Source: Aureispira sp045105775
Lineage (GTDB): Bacteria; Bacteroidota; Bacteroidia; Chitinophagales; Saprospiraceae
Length of the DNA stretch: 17,107 nucleotides
Direction: 5' to 3'
Assembly: GCA_045105775.1 (NCBI GenBank)
Contig: JBGCDW010000183.1
Span: forward strand, 1-17,107
Positions 15,578 through 17,107 of the stretch are shown in pieces. The first letter of the stretch is position 1. Each line of letters opens with the position of its first letter. Under the pieces are notes generated by a model. The model ran no database searches and had not been told where the DNA came from. It saw nothing but the letters and a program-made list of their open reading frames with translations. The position numbers and the translations under genes are program-made.

Positions 15578-15829
15578 TGTAAGGTTTATCCCATCCTCCA
15601 ATTGTCTTAGAAATATTGGAAACGTCTTATACTACTCCATATCTACTTCAAATCTCATGTTGCAAGGAATGTAACACGACCAACGCTCCCCCGCCCTCTT
15701 TATTATCCAAAATCCTGCATAGTCTATTAGGTTTTTACTCCTCTAAATTTCATTGGGCTGACGCTGCACCGCTTTCCTAAAATCCTAAAAAACAAAAATT
15801 TACACAACAACATTACCTGCATTTATTTT
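15578..15829. other. Intergenic stretch without recognised features
   Basis: These 252 nt follow the response regulator and precede leader B. I see no credible ORF. The only structure noted is a weak 6-bp pairing TCCAAT/ATTGGA close to the stop. No T-run terminator is evident. Confidence 0.4.
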
Positions 15830-15855
15830 TATACCAACAAACAGTTATCTGATAA

Positions 15856-15903
15856 TTTACTTTTTTTACAGGATTTATATTCAATCCAAATACTATATAT
15901 TTG
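15856..15903 (+). promoter_or_regulatory. Probable promoter of radC-like copy B
   Basis: The T-rich block ending ACAGGATTTAT is followed by TATATTTG (15896-15903), an exact TAnnTTTG -7 box. Order and spacing match copy A (10654-10701). Transcription from here would give a leader of about 350 nt. Confidence 0.5.
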
Positions 15904-16144
15904 TAACATACTCAACAAATAACGTCTAAAATCACTACTTAAGTAGTCTTAAAATAAAACTACGAATCAAAATGCCTTTTCCTTTGGGCATTAAATTATT
16001 AACAATCAAATAGTTGATCCCTTTATTTGGAGATCTTAGAATAGGTCTCACTTCGTTACTTTTGTTTGGTGTATGTATATGTATTCGCCTATGAATAGAA
16101 GAATGTGTAGGAAGATTCGTAGGTGTTTGTAAGCATGTGTAGAA

Positions 16145-16172
16145 GTAGTGGTGTACAGCGTTGCACCACTAC
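16145..16172 (+). ncRNA. Conserved leader hairpin B
   Basis: GTAGTGGTGTA (16145-16155) pairs with TGCACCACTAC (16162-16172) around the 6-nt loop CAGCGT. The stem is identical to that at 11034-11061 but the loop differs. It lies 88 nt before the ATG, against 91 nt in copy A. Confidence 0.6.
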
Positions 16173-16260
16173 ATACATGCCCCAAAGACATTTTTTTCAA
16201 GTTGCAATAGCGTTCTACAAAAAACCTTCATCTAATTACCTCATTTATTTACTCCTTCCA

Positions 16261-16902
16261 ATGAATATCAAGTTATCCAAAGCCGACAAAATACTGCTGC
16301 TCAACCCCAAAGACATCTATAGTGTCATGCAAAAAATACTATTGCAAGCCGACCAAATAAAACAAAACAGAGAACATTTCTGGGTGTTGGGTTTGGCAAC
16401 AAACAATAAATTACTATTTGTAGAATTAGTAAGCTTAGGTTCTGTGAATAGAACCATTGTAGAACCTATGGAAGTATATAGCCTAGCCATACGCCAAAGA
16501 GCTGTAAAAATTGTGCTGTGCCACAACCACCCGAGCGGCCAACTCAAGCCATCAGAAGAAGACTACAATATTACGGATCGACTCATTCAGGTGGGTTTGA
16601 TTGTGAATGTGCCTGTGGTCGATCATCTCATTATTTCTGATACGGGTTATTTATCATTTGAGGATGTGGGTTTGATGCAATTCTTAAGAAGCAGTATTCA
16701 ATACGTCCCCAAGTATGCTTTGGCGCAAAGGGTTCAGGCCGTGATCGCTGAATCGGTAGAAAAGCAACTAGCAAAAATAAAAGAAGAAGCACAACAAAAT
16801 ATGCTTAGTGTGGCTGTTTATCTCAAAAAACGTGGCCTAAGTGCCAAGGAAATAGCCGAATGTACCAACTTGACGATAAAGGAAGTGAGGCGTTTGAAGT
16901 AA
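16261..16902 (+). CDS. RadC-like JAB/MPN domain protein, copy B, intact JAMM site
   Basis: This 213-aa protein is the paralogue of the product at 11153-11794. The MPN/JAB domain has a full JAMM metal site: Glu55 in LLFVEL, His88 and His90 in CHNHPSG, Ser98, and Asp101 in PSEED. The usual RadC landmarks EVYSLA and VDHLIIS are also present. It lacks the N-terminal helix-hairpin-helix part of full-length RadC (about 220 aa with both parts) and instead has a roughly 75-residue C-terminal extension ending KEIAECTNLTIKEVRRLK (196-213), which looks like a short DNA-binding helix-turn-helix. The ATG at 16261 is chosen over an in-frame ATG at 16123 because the longer form would translate the conserved hairpin and has no counterpart in copy A. 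Function is unknown beyond family. Confidence 0.9.
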   Translation: MNIKLSKADKILLLNPKDIYSVMQKILLQADQIKQNREHFWVLGLATNNKLLFVELVSLGSVNRTIVEPMEVYSLAIRQRAVKIVLCHNHPSGQLKPSEEDYNITDRLIQVGLIVNVPVVDHLIISDTGYLSFEDVGLMQFLRSSIQYVPKYALAQRVQAVIAESVEKQLAKIKEEAQQNMLSVAVYLKKRGLSAKEIAECTNLTIKEVRRLK

Positions 16903-16965
16903 GGGGTATGCTGGAGCAAATTGCTGAATATAATACTCTAATAGCTTAAGTATTACCATAGTCTT

Positions 16966-17007
16966 AAAAAAGCAAGAGGACAATTTTACTAAAAAAATTG
17001 CCCTCTT
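16966..17007 (-). terminator. Hairpin terminator, probably for the minus-strand gene at the right edge
   Basis: AAGAGGACAATTTT (16974-16987) pairs with AAAATTGCCCTCTT (16994-17007): 13 of 14 positions with one mismatch and a 6-nt loop. Read on the minus strand, a run of six T follows after two bases (16971-16966). It lies 21 nt beyond the stop of the partial gene and could also stop radC-like copy B on the plus strand. Confidence 0.65.
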
Positions 17008-17028
17008 ATTTAACGAAATTGCTACTAT

Positions 17029-17107
17029 TTAACGAAACGCATTAAAATTCTGCACGGTATTGGTTGGCGTAGCTGTGGCTGCTCCTAAAAGTGGGCAATT
17101 ATTGGGA
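17029..17107 (-). CDS. C-terminal end of an unidentified protein
   Basis: The last 25 codons of a minus-strand ORF enter from the right edge and end at TAA (17031-17029). The readable tail, LGAATATPTNTVQNFNAFR, is rich in Thr, Ala and Asn. There is too little for a family call. The terminator just downstream supports it as a real gene end. A 12-nt direct repeat TATTTAACGAAA (17007-17018 and 17026-17037) overlaps the stop region. Confidence 0.45.
   Translation of the reverse strand, partial: PNNCPLLGAATATPTNTVQNFNAFR

Larger units (their letters stand above)
15830..16260 (+). repeat. Leader copy B of the repeated radC-like unit
   Basis: This 431-nt non-coding leader aligns with 10628-11152. 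Conserved parts are the diverged TATACC element (15830 on), the 23-nt identical block (15856-15878), the -7 box, the patch ATCCCTTTATTT (16017-16028), and the stretch from about 16070 to 16177, with near-identical sequence around GGAAGATTC and the hairpin. A private 14-bp perfect palindrome, ACTACTTAAGTAGT, lies at 15934-15947, near the place where copy A has its own inverted repeat. Confidence 0.8.

Noticed and set aside
16123..16260. Longer N-terminus for radC-like copy B starting at 16123
   Set aside because: It would translate through the conserved hairpin, has no counterpart in copy A, and the start at 16261 gives exactly equal 213-aa proteins.

Overview
The window looks like chromosome of an AT-rich Bacteroidota, probably a Saprospira/Chitinophaga-like lineage. 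This is inferred from several things: Shine-Dalgarno motifs are largely absent; several upstream regions carry TAnnTTTG-type -7 boxes; MutL has the degenerate C-terminal metal site I associate with this phylum; and there is a TPR/HisKA_3 kinase paired with a LuxR-type regulator. No rRNA, tRNA, CRISPR array or recognisable transposase was found.

Layout. (1) 1-2866: the start of a minus-strand OsmC-like gene, a repeat-bearing spacer, a small conserved-looking membrane protein, and mutL. (2) 2863-5239, minus strand: three adjacent paralogous multi-pass membrane proteins of about 260 aa. The last one converges on mutL so tightly that one TTAA holds both stop codons. (3) 5257-9162, minus strand: a compact cassette of DUF3696-type ATPase, TOPRIM/DUF4435-like protein and DUF262 protein. 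Both junctions are 4-nt ATGA overlaps and the cassette ends in a strong hairpin terminator. A co-directional HNH endonuclease gene lies just upstream (9311-10432). This resembles an OLD/PARIS-type ATPase plus TOPRIM anti-phage module with a DUF262 third component, and is the best candidate for an undescribed system. (4) 10628-11794 and 15830-16902, plus strand: two diverged copies of one unit. Each has a long conserved non-coding leader (TATACC element, promoter-like block, 11-bp hairpin) followed by a 213-aa RadC-like JAB/MPN protein. The two proteins are the same length and about 57% identical by hand count. The upstream copy has lost one JAMM metal ligand (His to Arg at residue 90). A third, orphan copy of the leader's TATACC element lies at 11988-12032. 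(5) 12265-15577, plus strand: an unrecognised 125-aa protein, a hairpin, a TPR-containing sensor kinase and its probable response regulator. (6) 16974-17107: a terminator hairpin and the last codons of a minus-strand gene.

How the parts relate: the 5.3-10.4 kb block probably acts as a defence or stress cassette, with an ATPase sensor controlling nuclease effectors. It is flanked on its start side by repeated radC-like units, which suggests an accessory region next to the housekeeping mutL neighbourhood. All functional statements are inferred from motifs seen by eye. No database search was run.
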